From positions 62,001-126,000 of the forward strand of contig WOUS01000010.1 of the NCBI GenBank assembly GCA_009772985.1: a stretch of 64,000 bases of DNA. The letters run 5' to 3'. Position numbers and translations under genes: made by a program. The notes under the pieces were generated by a model, which was not told the DNA's origin, made no database searches, and worked only from the letters and a program-made list of their open reading frames with translations. Positions 7,357 to 15,994 of the stretch are shown here, one piece after another. Numbering within the stretch: the first letter of the stretch is position 1; every line of letters starts with the position of its first letter. The stretch is from Anaerolineaceae bacterium. GTDB taxonomy: Bacteria > Chloroflexota > Anaerolineae > Anaerolineales > Villigracilaceae.

Positions 7357-8228
7357 CCACCCTGATAGATACCGCCTCCCATCACGCCGGCCACACCGAC
7401 CAGCTCATCACCCCCGACTGGGCCGAGATCGTGCGCATCACGCCCGAAGCCGACGGCGTGACCACGTTCTGGTTCAAGTTCACCAGTCCCGAGGTCCAGG
7501 CCCGCTACCGCTTCGCCCCGGGACAGTTCAACATGCTCTACCTGCCCGGCTGCGGCGAGGCCGCCATCTCCATGTCCTCCGACCCCGACGCGCCGGACCG
7601 CCTGGTGGGTCACACCACCCGGCTGGTGGGCAACGTCACCAAAGGCATCGGCAAACTGCAGGTGGGCGACACGGTCGGCATGCGCGGGCCGTTCGGCACC
7701 TGCTGGCCGATGGCCGAACTGGAAGGCAAGGACCTGGTCATCGCCTGCGGCGGCATCGGCCTGCCGCCCCTGCGCCCGGCCATCTACCACATCCTGCGCA
7801 GCCGCGAAAAGTACGGCAAGGTCACCCTGCTCTACGGGGCGCGCACCCCTAAAGACCTGCTCTACCAGAACGAGTACGAGACCTGGAAACAGGCGGACAT
7901 TGACGTGCAGGTCACCGTGGACCGCGGCGACGAGGCATGGGACGGGCGCGTGGGCGTGGTGCCGATGTGGTTCTACCATTTCCGCGTCGACCCGCAGAAG
8001 ACCGCCATCCTGACCTGCGGCCCGGAGATCATGATCCGCTTCGTCATCTACGAAGCCCTCGCCCGCCGCATCCCGGCCGGGCGCATCTACGTCTCGATGG
8101 AACGCAACATGAAATGCGGACAGGGCGCCTGCGGCCACTGCCAGATGGGGCCGTACTTCGTTTGCAAGGACGGGCCGGTCTTCCCGTTCAGCGCCCTCGA
8201 GAAATTCTTCAACGTGGAGGAGTTCTAA
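7353..8228 (+). CDS. hydG: Hydrogenase gamma subunit, FAD/NAD(P)-binding oxidoreductase (HydG-like)
   Basis: The 291-residue protein belongs to the ferredoxin-NADP reductase family. It has an FAD-binding beta-barrel ([17 protein letters not shown]), an NAD(P)-binding domain starting [17 protein letters not shown], and a C-terminal 2Fe-2S motif [17 protein letters not shown]. In group 3b enzymes this subunit exchanges electrons with NADP(H). It starts inside the last codons of hydB (ATGA overlap) and ends TAATG into hydD. Confidence 0.92.
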   Translation: MTTLIDTASHHAGHTDQLITPDWAEIVRITPEADGVTTFWFKFTSPEVQARYRFAPGQFNMLYLPGCGEAAISMSSDPDAPDRLVGHTTRLVGNVTKGIGKLQVGDTVGMRGPFGTCWPMAELEGKDLVIACGGIGLPPLRPAIYHILRSREKYGKVTLLYGARTPKDLLYQNEYETWKQADIDVQVTVDRGDEAWDGRVGVVPMWFYHFRVDPQKTAILTCGPEIMIRFVIYEALARRIPAGRIYVSMERNMKCGQGACGHCQMGPYFVCKDGPVFPFSALEKFFNVEEF

Positions 8229-9031
8229 TGGCTGCCGCTCCGAAACCGAAAGTTGCCGTTTACAAATTTTCCTCCTGCGACGGATGCCAGTTGTCCATCC
8301 TGAACCTGGAGGACGAACTGCTCGACCTGGCCGGGGCGGTGGACATCGCCTACTTCCTCGAAGCCACCCGGACCGAGAAGCCGGGGCCTTACGACGTGGG
8401 CATTGTCGAAGGCTCGGTCAGCACGCCGCACGAAGCCGAGCGCATCAAGCAGATCCGCGAGAACGTGCGCATCCTCGTCTCGCTCGGCACGTGCGCCACG
8501 GCGGGCGGCATCCAGGCGCTGCGCAACTTCGTCAAGGCCTCCGACCTGGCCGAGCAGGTCTACGCGCACCCGGAATTCCTGCACTACCTCGACACCTCCA
8601 CGCCCCTCAGCGAGCACGTGGCCGTTGACCTGGAAGTGTGGGGCTGCCCGGTCAGCAAGAAGACGGTGGTCGAGGTGCTGACCGCCCTGGTGCAGGGACG
8701 GCGTCCCAACTTCCCGCCCAGCCCGGTGTGCCTGGAATGCAAGCGCAACGGCACAGTCTGCGTGGCGGTGGCGCAGGGCATCCCCTGCATGGGACCGGTG
8801 GTGCACGGAGGCTGCGGGGCAATCTGCCCGGCCAACGGTCGGGGGTGCTACGGGTGCTTCGGGCCCTCCGGCGCGGCGAATATCACCTCGCTGGTCAACA
8901 TCAACCAATCGCTCGAACGCTTCGCGGGCGAGTCGGCCCTGCTCATCCGCAATTTCAGCGGGTACGCCCCGGCCTTCCGCAAGGCCGCCGACGAGGCCGC
9001 CCGGCTGGCGCGCAAAGAGGAGGCCAAATGA
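8228..9031 (+). CDS. hydD: NiFe hydrogenase small (delta) subunit
   Basis: This 267-residue protein carries the proximal cluster ligands of NiFe small subunits: [15 protein letters not shown] near the N-terminus, LGTCATAGG in the middle, GCPVSK, and [11 protein letters not shown] with [15 protein letters not shown] and CYGCFGP toward the end. There is no Tat signal, so the enzyme is cytoplasmic, as expected for group 3. The ATG at 8228 overlaps the hydG stop (TAATG), and the stop overlaps the hydA ATG. Confidence 0.94.
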   Translation: MAAAPKPKVAVYKFSSCDGCQLSILNLEDELLDLAGAVDIAYFLEATRTEKPGPYDVGIVEGSVSTPHEAERIKQIRENVRILVSLGTCATAGGIQALRNFVKASDLAEQVYAHPEFLHYLDTSTPLSEHVAVDLEVWGCPVSKKTVVEVLTALVQGRRPNFPPSPVCLECKRNGTVCVAVAQGIPCMGPVVHGGCGAICPANGRGCYGCFGPSGAANITSLVNINQSLERFAGESALLIRNFSGYAPAFRKAADEAARLARKEEAK

Positions 9032-10314
9032 AAACCATCGAAGTTCCCGCCCTGGCGCGCGTCGAAGGCGAAGGCGGACTTTACATCGGCGTGAAAGACG
9101 GCAAGGCCGTCGAGATCCGGCTGGACATTTACGAACCGCCGCGCTTCTTCGAAGGATTTTTGGTCGGGCGGTATTTGCAGGAAGTGCCAGACATCACCGC
9201 CCGCATCTGCGGCATCTGCCCGGTGGCCTACCAGATGAGTTCGGCGTACGCGCTGGAAAAAGCGCTGGATGTGCGCGTCAGTCCGCCGGTGCGCGCCCTG
9301 CGGCGGCTGCTGTACTGCGCCGAATACATCGAGAGTCACGCCCTGCACATCTATCTGCTCCAGGCGCCCGACCTGCTCGGCGTACCGTCCGCGCTGGACC
9401 TCGCGGCGGTCGCGCCGGAGGTGGTGAAAGGCGCGCTGCGGATGAAGAAGATCGGCAACGAAGTACTGAAGGCCATCGGCGGGCGGAGCGTGCACCCGGT
9501 CAACGCCTGCGTCGGCGGCTGGTACCGCTGGCCCGACGCGGCGCCGCTGAAAGCCCTCCTGCCTGAACTGGAATGGGGTCTGGAAGCCGCGAAAGAGTGC
9601 GTCAAGTGGTCGCTCACGCTCCCCTACCCCGACCTGGAAATTGCCTACGAATTCGTCGCCCTGCATCACCCGGACGAATACGGCGTGATCGAGGGCGAGG
9701 TCTGGTCGTCGAAGGGACGCAAACTCCCGGTTGCCGAATTCGAGACCGGTTACATCGAGGAACACGTCAAACATTCCAACGCGCTGCACAGCCATACGGT
9801 GGACGGCGGGCATTATCTCACCGGTCCGTTGGCGCGGCTGAACCTGAACCACGCGCAGTTGATGCCCGCCGCGCAGAAGGCGCTCAAGGACGCCAAACTC
9901 AAACTGCCGCTCAAGAATCCGTACAAGAGCCTGATCGCGCGCGCCATCGAACTGGTCCATTTCTACGAAGAAGCCATCGCGCTGATCAAGGCCTACGCGC
10001 CGGCCGGTCCCGCCCACGCGGAACTGACGCTCAAGGCCGGCGAGGGCGCAGGCGCCACCGAGGCCCCGCGCGGACTGCTCTATCACCGCTACAAAATTGA
10101 CGAACACGGCCGCGTACAGTTCGCCAAGATCACCCCGCCCACCGCGCAGAACCTGCCGCGCATCGAAGAAGACCTGTTCGCCCTCGCGCCGAAACTGATG
10201 AAGATGGAGCAGGAGGCCGCCACGCTGACCGCCGAGCATCTGGTGCGGGCGTACGATCCGTGCATTTCGTGCGCGACGCATTTCTTGAAGTTGAAGATAG
10301 AGAGCAGGGAGTAG
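9028..10314 (+). CDS. hydA: NiFe hydrogenase large (alpha) subunit, group 3b-like
   Basis: The 428-residue catalytic subunit has both pairs of nickel-ligand cysteines: RICGICPVAYQ (about 62-72) and DPCISCATH near the C-terminus. The ten residues after that His (FLKLKIESRE) would be the peptide removed by the maturation protease encoded 122 bp downstream. It catalyses reversible H2 oxidation or evolution with NADP(H) through the other subunits. The assignment to group 3b rests on operon order and the HydB/HydG partners; Cys, not Sec, is used at the active site. Confidence 0.94.
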   Translation: MKTIEVPALARVEGEGGLYIGVKDGKAVEIRLDIYEPPRFFEGFLVGRYLQEVPDITARICGICPVAYQMSSAYALEKALDVRVSPPVRALRRLLYCAEYIESHALHIYLLQAPDLLGVPSALDLAAVAPEVVKGALRMKKIGNEVLKAIGGRSVHPVNACVGGWYRWPDAAPLKALLPELEWGLEAAKECVKWSLTLPYPDLEIAYEFVALHHPDEYGVIEGEVWSSKGRKLPVAEFETGYIEEHVKHSNALHSHTVDGGHYLTGPLARLNLNHAQLMPAAQKALKDAKLKLPLKNPYKSLIARAIELVHFYEEAIALIKAYAPAGPAHAELTLKAGEGAGATEAPRGLLYHRYKIDEHGRVQFAKITPPTAQNLPRIEEDLFALAPKLMKMEQEAATLTAEHLVRAYDPCISCATHFLKLKIESRE

Positions 10315-10329
10315 AGAATAGAGAGCGGG

Positions 10330-10376
10330 GGGATAAGGGATCAGGTAATTAGGAAGCAGGGATTAGGAAAAAGGAG
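10330..10376. repeat. GGGATCAGGTAAT-type purine-rich repeat
   Basis: GGGATAAGGGATCAGGTAAT and GGGATTAGG units lie after hydA. A close relative (GGGATCAGGTAATAAGGG) lies inside prmC at about 50166-50195, where it is translated. Confidence 0.5.
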
Positions 10377-10380
10377 TTTG

Positions 10381-10415
10381 ACCTTGCGAAGGCTGGGAAC
10401 CTTCGCAAGGTTTTT
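10381..10415 (+). terminator. Terminator of the hydrogenase operon, ACCTTGCGAAGG palindrome copy 1
   Basis: ACCTTGCGAAGG (10381-10392) pairs perfectly with CCTTCGCAAGGT (10400-10411) around a 7-base loop, followed by TTTTT (10411-10415). The same palindrome, also with 7-base loops, recurs at 42448-42477 (inside a gene) and 48919-48951. Confidence 0.8.
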
Positions 10416-10423
10416 ATTCGGGG

Positions 10424-10429
10424 TAAAAT
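10424..10429 (+). promoter_or_regulatory. -10 box for leaderless expression of the maturation protease
   Basis: TAAAAT at 10424-10429 puts the expected transcription start at about 10436, one base before the ATG at 10437. No ribosome-binding site fits between them. Confidence 0.5.
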
Positions 10430-10436
10430 CCACACG

Positions 10437-10919
10437 ATGAACATTCTCGTTCTCGGCATCGGCCAATCCCTGCGCGGGGATGACGCCGCCGGGCTGGAAG
10501 CGGTCCGCTTGTGGCGGGAAACGCATCCGCAGACGGCGCGGCGTGTCCGCGTGGAAACTGCCGAACTGCCGGGGCTGGCGCTGCTCGACCTGCTGATGGG
10601 CGCGGACGCGGCCATCCTCGTGGACGCGGTCCAGGCCGCCGCCCCCGCCGGGACCGTGATCCGGGTCGGGCCGGACGAACTGGCCGCGTTCACGCCAGAC
10701 GCGCAGTCCGCGCACGGGTGGGGCGTGGCGGAAACGCTGCAACTGGGCCGCGCGCTCGACCCGGCGCTGGCACACGTCCGCGTGACGCTGCTCGGGATCG
10801 TCGGGAAGGATTTTGGCATGGGCGCGGCACTCAGTCCCGAGGTCCAGCAAGCGCTCGCCGAGGCCGCGGAGCGGATCGAGGCTGAAGTCCAGGAACTGCT
10901 CGCAGGTGAACGCGGTTAA
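10437..10919 (+). CDS. Hydrogenase maturation protease (HyaD/HycI/HoxW family)
   Basis: This 160-residue endopeptidase removes the C-terminal peptide of the large subunit after nickel insertion. It begins MNILVLGIGQSLRGDDAAG; the family normally has GIGN, so Gln replaces Asn. Nickel-sensing residues are visible as Asp in RGDDAAG, Asp in ILVDAVQ and His in SAHGWGV. It follows hydA after the operon terminator and appears to have its own leaderless promoter. The most likely target is HydA, whose tail ends CATH-FLKLK. Confidence 0.9.
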   Translation: MNILVLGIGQSLRGDDAAGLEAVRLWRETHPQTARRVRVETAELPGLALLDLLMGADAAILVDAVQAAAPAGTVIRVGPDELAAFTPDAQSAHGWGVAETLQLGRALDPALAHVRVTLLGIVGKDFGMGAALSPEVQQALAEAAERIEAEVQELLAGERG

Positions 10920-10967
10920 TTTTTCATGGTAAAATTCAGCAATTGAATTTTGATATTTGGAGGAACG

Positions 10968-11792
10968 ATGGAGATCAATTATCAGGAAACGACGAAGGAC
11001 CTGCTAACCCGCATTGACATCCACCAGAAGTTCGGCGGGCGCGACATTGACCAGTGGATGCTCGACCTGCTCCAGCCCGCGCAGGGTTCGAAAATCCTGG
11101 ATGTTGGCTGCGGCGCGGGCAAGCAGTGCTTCCTGTATCACAAGGTCACGGGCGGCACGGCGCGCATCACCGGCGGCGACGTTTCGGCGGAACTGCTGGA
11201 GAAGGCGCGGGCGGAGAACGCCAAACTTGGGGACCCGGTCGAGTTCATCGAACTGGATTTCAACCAGCCGTTCCCGAAAGGTGACAACGAGTTCGATTTG
11301 GAATCCTGCTGTTTCGCCATCTATTACGCGGCCGACATCCCGGCCACCATCCGCGAGATGCACCGCGTACTGCGAAGTCCCGACCCTGAGTCGGGAAAGC
11401 CGGGCGGACGGCTGTTCACCAGCGGGCCGATGCCGGAGAATAAAAAACTGTTCTACGACATCATCGCGGATGCGACCGGCAAACCCATCCCGCCGATGCC
11501 GGGGTCGTCACGCTACAGCACGCAGATTTACGACGCGATGAAAGCAACCTTCTCGAAAGTGGAAGTGCACATCTTCGAGAACCCGCTCACCTTCTCGACC
11601 GTGGAACCGTTCGCGGCGTACACGCGCGCGTCCCTGTCTGAAGACCGCAAACTGTGGACGAGCCTGTTCGCCACGCACGAGGACTTCGAGCGCGTCATGG
11701 CGCAGATCACCGACGTGGCCGCCGAATGGCTGCACCGCGACGGGAAACTGGTAATGACGAAAGTGGTCGGCGGGTTCATCGCGACGAAGTAG
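10968..11792 (+). CDS. SAM-dependent class I methyltransferase with palindrome-derived insert
   Basis: The 274-residue protein has the methyltransferase Rossmann signature ILDVGCGAGKQCFLY (about 39-53), GGDVSAELLEKAR, and the post-motif III region. There MHRVLR and PGGRLFTSG are separated by SPDPESGK. In most relatives this reads RVLKPGGR without interruption. The eight extra residues come from the palindrome at 11378-11396. The start at 10968 has GGAGG before it; an upstream TTG at 10950 is less likely. Substrate unknown. Confidence 0.85.
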   Translation: MEINYQETTKDLLTRIDIHQKFGGRDIDQWMLDLLQPAQGSKILDVGCGAGKQCFLYHKVTGGTARITGGDVSAELLEKARAENAKLGDPVEFIELDFNQPFPKGDNEFDLESCCFAIYYAADIPATIREMHRVLRSPDPESGKPGGRLFTSGPMPENKKLFYDIIADATGKPIPPMPGSSRYSTQIYDAMKATFSKVEVHIFENPLTFSTVEPFAAYTRASLSEDRKLWTSLFATHEDFERVMAQITDVAAEWLHRDGKLVMTKVVGGFIATK

Positions 11793-11802
11793 ACCAGGAT
11801 TG

Positions 11803-11925
11803 TCATTGCGAGGCGCAGAGCGCCGAAGCAATCCCCGCTCCATGTGAGGAGATTGCTTCGCTCGCTGTCCTTCGACTACGGCGCACAAACCGCGCCTCCG
11901 CTCAGGACGCTCGCTCGCAACGACA
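11803..11925. repeat. Dispersed TCATTGCGAG repeat, copy 1
   Basis: It runs from GTCATTGCGAGG to the roughly inverted CTCGCAACGACA, with inner GAAGCAATCCCC and GGAGATTGCTTCG arms. Related copies lie at 14265-14354 and 21607-21692, so three intergenic gaps here carry this family, which occurs in many bacteria. Confidence 0.75.
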
Positions 11926-11938
11926 CAGAGAGGCGACC

Positions 11939-12577
11939 ATGATCTTCTACGGAAAACGCGTGCTCTTCATCGGGGCGCACCCGGACGACATCGAACTGGG
12001 CGCGGGCGCGCTGCTGCACCACATCGCGCCGTGCAGCGACGTGCTATGCGTCACGCTTTCGGACAACCAGCAGAATCCGCTGTTGAAAACGGTGGTCGAG
12101 GAACACTACGCCAGCATGGCGGCGCTTGGCGTCCCGAAGGAAAAGGTGGCGCTCGGAAAGTTCGTCACCCGCAACTTCCCGGACGCGCGCCAGGAGATCC
12201 TCGAATTCATGCTGAAACTGCGCCGGGAGTTCCAGCCGGAGGTGATCTTCGTCCACAGCCGGCAGGATTTGCACCAGGACCACAACGTGGTGACCGACGA
12301 GGCGCTGCGCGCCTACCGCGGCATCACGCTGCTCGGCTTCGATGTGATCCGTTCCTCCAATGGATTTTTCCCACACTTCCTCGTTGAGGTTAACGAGGAG
12401 GATGTGAACAAGAAGATCGAGGCGCTGTCGCAATACAAGACCTACGCCGACAAATACTATTTCGGCGCCGAACTGTTGCGCGCCATCAATGTGCGCCACG
12501 GGTCGCTGGCGGAGCGTCCGTTCGCGGAGGGGTTCGACATCCTGCGCATCGTCGGCAGGTTCGAGCCGTGCGGATAA
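11939..12577 (+). CDS. PIG-L family deacetylase (LmbE-like)
   Basis: The 212-residue protein starts MIFYGKRVLFIGAHPDDIE, the zinc-binding AHPDD motif of PIG-L/LmbE de-N-acetylases. The third ligand lies in DLHQDHNVV (HxxH type). These zinc enzymes remove acetyl groups from GlcNAc-containing lipids, thiols or antibiotics. The substrate cannot be told from context, since the neighbours are a methyltransferase and a membrane protein. GAGGCGACC precedes the ATG. A good terminator follows. Confidence 0.88.
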   Translation: MIFYGKRVLFIGAHPDDIELGAGALLHHIAPCSDVLCVTLSDNQQNPLLKTVVEEHYASMAALGVPKEKVALGKFVTRNFPDARQEILEFMLKLRREFQPEVIFVHSRQDLHQDHNVVTDEALRAYRGITLLGFDVIRSSNGFFPHFLVEVNEEDVNKKIEALSQYKTYADKYYFGAELLRAINVRHGSLAERPFAEGFDILRIVGRFEPCG

Positions 12578-12590
12578 TCTGGTAAAATCG

Positions 12591-12618
12591 TCGGCGGACA
12601 CTGGTCCGCCGATTTTTT
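12591..12618 (+). terminator. Rho-independent terminator after the PIG-L gene
   Basis: TCGGCGGAC (12591-12599) pairs with GTCCGCCGA (12604-12612) around ACTG, followed by TTTTTT. Confidence 0.9.
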
Positions 12619-12634
12619 CAATCCGGAGGGAAAA

Positions 12635-13402
12635 ATGACATCCACGGTTTCACTCGAAGGCGTCAAGAAAGCGGTTTTCTTCCCGTTCCAGGGCAAGGGT
12701 TGGGGCACGAAACTCCTCATCGGGTCGGCGCTCGGACTGGCAAATTACATCATCCCCATCGTCCCGCTCATCCCGCTCTACGGCTATGCCGGGCAGATCG
12801 CCAAACGCGTCCTGATACAGGATGAAGACCCGGAACTCCCGGACTGGAACGACTGGGGAGCGCTGTTCTCCGACGGGATCAGGATCTTTGGCGCCACGAT
12901 AATTTACATGCTGCCGGGACTCCTGCTCACCTTCGGCGGCTACTTTCTGATGTTCGGCATGAACTTCGCCTTCATGCTCGACCCGAGTTTTGCCAACTCC
13001 CCAGAGGCCATCGCTCCCTTCCTGCTGGGCAGCATGGCTGGCGTCTTCATCGGAATGTTGGTGATGATGCTGGGAATGTTCCTGATGTTTGTCACCGGGC
13101 TGTTCCTGCCGCCCGCGCTGGGACACTTGATCGCCAAAGGCCAATTTGCGGCAGCGTTCCGCGTCAAGGAATGGTGGGCAGTCTTCCGAGCCAATTTCAG
13201 CGGATACCTTCTGATGTTCGCCCTGACGTACGGCATCAACATGATCCTGGTTTGGGTGGTGTATCTGTTCTACTTCACGGTGGTGCTGTGCTTCGTGATG
13301 CCGTTCGCAATGGCGGCGGCGACCTTTCTGATGAGCGCCATCCACTTTTCCCTGCTGGCCGTCACGTACCGGGACGGGGCGCGGAAACTGGAAAAAGCGT
13401 AA
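12635..13402 (+). CDS. DUF4013 membrane protein
   Basis: This 255-residue integral membrane protein has about six hydrophobic stretches (near 28-55, 85-115, 125-160, 190-225 and 225-250). It shows the DUF4013 signature GYAGQIAKRVLIQDEDPELP with DWNDWGALFSDGIR (about 50-85). Function is unknown for the family. CCGGAGGG lies a few bases before the ATG. It is followed by a bidirectional terminator shared with the SUF operon end. Confidence 0.85.
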   Translation: MTSTVSLEGVKKAVFFPFQGKGWGTKLLIGSALGLANYIIPIVPLIPLYGYAGQIAKRVLIQDEDPELPDWNDWGALFSDGIRIFGATIIYMLPGLLLTFGGYFLMFGMNFAFMLDPSFANSPEAIAPFLLGSMAGVFIGMLVMMLGMFLMFVTGLFLPPALGHLIAKGQFAAAFRVKEWWAVFRANFSGYLLMFALTYGINMILVWVVYLFYFTVVLCFVMPFAMAAATFLMSAIHFSLLAVTYRDGARKLEKA

Positions 13403-13428
13403 AAAGCAAAAACAAAATGCGAAATACA

Positions 13429-13459
13429 AAAAGGCAGTGGCCGGGAGTCACTGCCTTTT
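13429..13459. terminator. Bidirectional terminator between the DUF4013 gene and the SUF operon
   Basis: AAAAGGCAGTG (13429-13439) and CACTGCCTTTT (13449-13459) form an 11-bp stem with A-runs before and T-runs after, usable on both strands by these convergent units. Confidence 0.85.
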
Positions 13460-13478
13460 GCTTTTTGTTTTTCGTTTT

Positions 13479-13826
13479 TTACTCCTTCGGCACGCCGACC
13501 TCGATCTTCCCCTCGCGCACCCGGACCGGGTAGGCGGGGATGTCCACCACGGCGGGCAGGCCCAGCGTCCGGCCGGTGCGGACCTCGAACCTGGCTCCGT
13601 GCCGCGGGCAGACGATCTCGTCCCCTTCCACCTCCCCGTCTCCGAGCGGACCGTTATCGTGGGTGCACACGTCGCCGATGGCGAAAAGTTGTCCGGCGAT
13701 GTTGAATAGCACGATCGGCTTGCCGTCCACTTCAACAAAAAGGCGCTCGCCGGAAGGCAGGTCATCCGCCGGGGCAATTTCTACAAATTCAGCTTTGGAT
13801 TCATCGTATTGGGTATAGTTGAACAT
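13479..13826 (-). CDS. Rieske-type 2Fe-2S ferredoxin, last gene of SUF operon
   Basis: The 115-residue protein has both Rieske motifs: CTHDNGPLGDG (Cys-X-His) at about 53-63 and CPRHGARFEV at about 73-82. It has no membrane anchor, so it is a soluble ferredoxin of the NirD/biphenyl-ferredoxin type. Soluble Rieske proteins at the end of suf operons are thought to donate electrons during Fe-S assembly. It lies 32 bp after sufU. Confidence 0.92.
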   Translation of the reverse strand: MFNYTQYDESKAEFVEIAPADDLPSGERLFVEVDGKPIVLFNIAGQLFAIGDVCTHDNGPLGDGEVEGDEIVCPRHGARFEVRTGRTLGLPAVVDIPAYPVRVREGKIEVGVPKE

Positions 13827-13858
13827 GTTCTGCCCATTTGGGCGGACGCCGTCCGCCC

Positions 13859-14254
13859 CTACGCAATCAAATCGTCATTGGCCTCGCTCAGGCCGTAGAC
13901 GCCGGCCTTGAGCACCTTGAGCGGCAGGAGCGCGCATTTCAGGCGCACCGGTCCGAGTTCGATGCCGAGCAGGTCGAGGACATCCTGCTTGGTCAGTTGC
14001 TTGACAGCCTCGATTGACTTGCCGATCACGGATTCGATCAACAGGTCGGCAGAAGACTGCGAGATGGCGCAGCCATTCCCGTCGAAACGGCCGTCGGTCA
14101 CCTTGCCGTCCCCGTCCACGCGCAGGGTGATCTCGATGTGGTCGCCGCACAGCGGATTGTCGTCCTCGAAGTGAATATCGCTCGGGTCGAGATGGCCGCG
14201 GTATTGCGGGTTCTTGTAATGGTCAATGATGATTTCGCGATAGAGGTCTTCCAT
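13859..14254 (-). CDS. sufU: Iron-sulfur scaffold/zinc sulfur-transfer protein SufU
   Basis: This 131-residue IscU-like protein has the three conserved cysteines: NPLCGDH (about 38-44), GNGCAISQSSADLL (about 64-77) and RLKCALLPL (near 113). It accepts sulfur from SufS. The SufU-type 18-20 residue insertion between the second and third Cys is present. AGGAG precedes the ATG at 14254; the in-frame extension to 14332 is only repeat sequence. Confidence 0.95.
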   Translation of the reverse strand: MEDLYREIIIDHYKNPQYRGHLDPSDIHFEDDNPLCGDHIEITLRVDGDGKVTDGRFDGNGCAISQSSADLLIESVIGKSIEAVKQLTKQDVLDLLGIELGPVRLKCALLPLKVLKAGVYGLSEANDDLIA

Positions 14255-14264
14255 AATTGCTCCT

Positions 14265-14354
14265 GTCGTTGCGAGGAGCGTTCTATGCGACGAAGCAATC
14301 TCCGGGTTTGTAGGGGATTGCTTCACTCGCAAAGTTCGCTCGTTCGCAATGACA
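14265..14354. repeat. Dispersed TCATTGCGAG repeat, copy 2
   Basis: It runs from GTCGTTGCGAGG to CGCAATGACA with inner GAAGCAATCTCC and GGGGATTGCTTC arms. It separates sufS from sufU and lies within the SUF transcript. Confidence 0.75.
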
Positions 14355-14356
14355 CA

Positions 14357-15583
14357 TTAACCAAATATCTTCTTCACCTGATAAATCCCGGCAACGAGTT
14401 TATCCACTTCTTCTTTCATGGAATAAATATAGAAACTGGCGCGGGTGGTGGCGGGGATGCCGAACTTTTCGTGCAGGGGCTGGGCGCAGTGATGGCCGGC
14501 GCGGACGGCGACCCCGTACGTGTCCACGATCTGGGCCACGTCGTGCGGATGGACGCCTTCCAGCGTGAAGGACGCCACCCCGCCTTTTTCGTCCGCCGCC
14601 GGACCGAACACTTTCACGCCGGGGATCTCCTCCAGCCGCTCCAGCGCGTACGTGATGATTTCCCGCTCGTGCGCGGCGACCGCCTCCATGCCGATGGCTT
14701 CGAGATAATCCACCGCCGCGCCGAAACCGACCGCTTCGGCAATGGCGGGCGTCCCGGCCTCGAACTTGTGCGGCAGGTCATTGGGAACGAAGTTCCGCAA
14801 GTGGACGGTCTTGATCATGTCGCCGCCGCCCAGGAACGGAGGCATGGCCTCCAGCAGGGACTTCTTCCCGTACAGCGCGCCGATGCCGGTCGGACCGAGC
14901 ATCTTGTGCGCCGAGAAGGCGAGAAAGTCCACGTCCAGCGCCTGCGCGTCCACGGGCAGGTGCGGGACGGATTGCGCCCCGTCCACGAGGACGACGGCCC
15001 CGGCCGCGTGCGCCAGGCGGGTCATCTCGCCGACCGGGTTGATCGTGCCGAGGACGTTGGACATGCCGGTAAACGCGACCAGGCGAACGGTCCGGGTGAG
15101 GAGCGAGCGGTAAACGTCGAGGTCGAGCAGGCCGTCATCCGTCACCGGGACAAATTCCAGGTCCACGCCCCGTTCCGCCGACAGCATGTGCCAGGGGACG
15201 AGGTTGGAGTGGTGCTCCATCTCGGTCAGGATGATGAGGTCGCCTTTTTTCAGGTTCGCCCGCGCCCAGGTGTAGGCCGCCAGGTTGATGGACTCGGTGG
15301 CATTGCGGGTGAAGATGATTTGTTCCACAGAGGGCGCATTGACAAAGCGCGCCACTTTTTCGCGCGCCTGCTCGTACATAGCCGTGGCTTCCTCCGCCAG
15401 CGTATGCACGCCGCGGTGGATGTTGGCGTTGCTGCGGCGATAGAAATCGTCCATCGCTTGCAGGACCGGGAGCGGCTTCTGCGTGGTGGCCGCGGAATCG
15501 AGATAGACCAGCGGCACGCCGGGACGCACTTCACGCGCCAGGGTCGGGAAATCTTCGCGGAGACGGGCGATGTCGAGGGGCAT
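14357..15583 (-). CDS. sufS: Cysteine desulfurase SufS
   Basis: The 408-residue PLP enzyme has the class V aminotransferase fold: YLDSAATTQKPLPVLQAM near the N-terminus, HRGVHTLAE, the PLP lysine in FSAHKMLGPTGIGALYG, and the active-site cysteine in HHCAQPLHEKFG. It supplies persulfide sulfur to SufU for Fe-S clusters. The start at 15583 overlaps the stop of the upstream gene (TAATG), indicating coupling. It is type II by sequence pattern. Confidence 0.96.
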   Translation of the reverse strand: MPLDIARLREDFPTLAREVRPGVPLVYLDSAATTQKPLPVLQAMDDFYRRSNANIHRGVHTLAEEATAMYEQAREKVARFVNAPSVEQIIFTRNATESINLAAYTWARANLKKGDLIILTEMEHHSNLVPWHMLSAERGVDLEFVPVTDDGLLDLDVYRSLLTRTVRLVAFTGMSNVLGTINPVGEMTRLAHAAGAVVLVDGAQSVPHLPVDAQALDVDFLAFSAHKMLGPTGIGALYGKKSLLEAMPPFLGGGDMIKTVHLRNFVPNDLPHKFEAGTPAIAEAVGFGAAVDYLEAIGMEAVAAHEREIITYALERLEEIPGVKVFGPAADEKGGVASFTLEGVHPHDVAQIVDTYGVAVRAGHHCAQPLHEKFGIPATTRASFYIYSMKEEVDKLVAGIYQVKKIFG

Positions 15584-15873
15584 TAGAATTCCGGGTAATC
15601 TTTCTTTCCCGCGCTTTTCGGCTGGAGGGGGCGCAGGTGCCCGGAGGTGAGCGGGTACCACAGGATGCGGTCCGGGACCATCCAGCCGTCGGTCAGGAAA
15701 ACGTTGGAGCGGAACTGGACGGCCAGCATCTTGTTATCCACCTGGACAACGATGCCCTTGATCCAGCCGCGCACGCGTTCGTTATTTCTCTGGTGGTCGC
15801 AATAGACTTCCACTGTGTCGCCGACCTGGTAAGCGTGTTCAGCGCCAGGGGCGCGCATGTACGCATATGTCAT
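15583..15873 (-). CDS. Conserved hypothetical protein between sufD and sufS
   Basis: This 96-residue soluble protein starts MTYAYMRAPGAEHAYQVG after GGAGG at an ideal distance; the longer frame to 15981 is rejected. The middle reads VGDTVEVYCDHQ and RVRGWIKGIVVQVDNKMLAVQF, which resembles a small SH3/Tudor-like barrel. The C-terminus is proline/basic. Its stop overlaps the sufS start. The tight position suggests a role in Fe-S assembly in this lineage, but that is inference. Confidence 0.7.
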   Translation of the reverse strand: MTYAYMRAPGAEHAYQVGDTVEVYCDHQRNNERVRGWIKGIVVQVDNKMLAVQFRSNVFLTDGWMVPDRILWYPLTSGHLRPLQPKSAGKKDYPEF

Positions 15874-15994
15874 GGGTCCTCCCCGTTTTAGATTCTTCAT
15901 TTTCTCCTGTCTGTATTCACTTTTTAGATTTCTGCAAAGCGGCCTATTATCGCGCAGAATGGTGTTAAAAATCAAGTCCAATCCGGGACGAGTT

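Noticed and set aside
14138-15586. Long open frame antisense to sufS (and similar ones at 53165-54898, 59642-61486 and 15857-17422)
   Set aside because: These are mirror frames of GC-rich genes. Their products are His/Arg/Gly-rich with no recognisable domain, while the opposite strand encodes well-known proteins.
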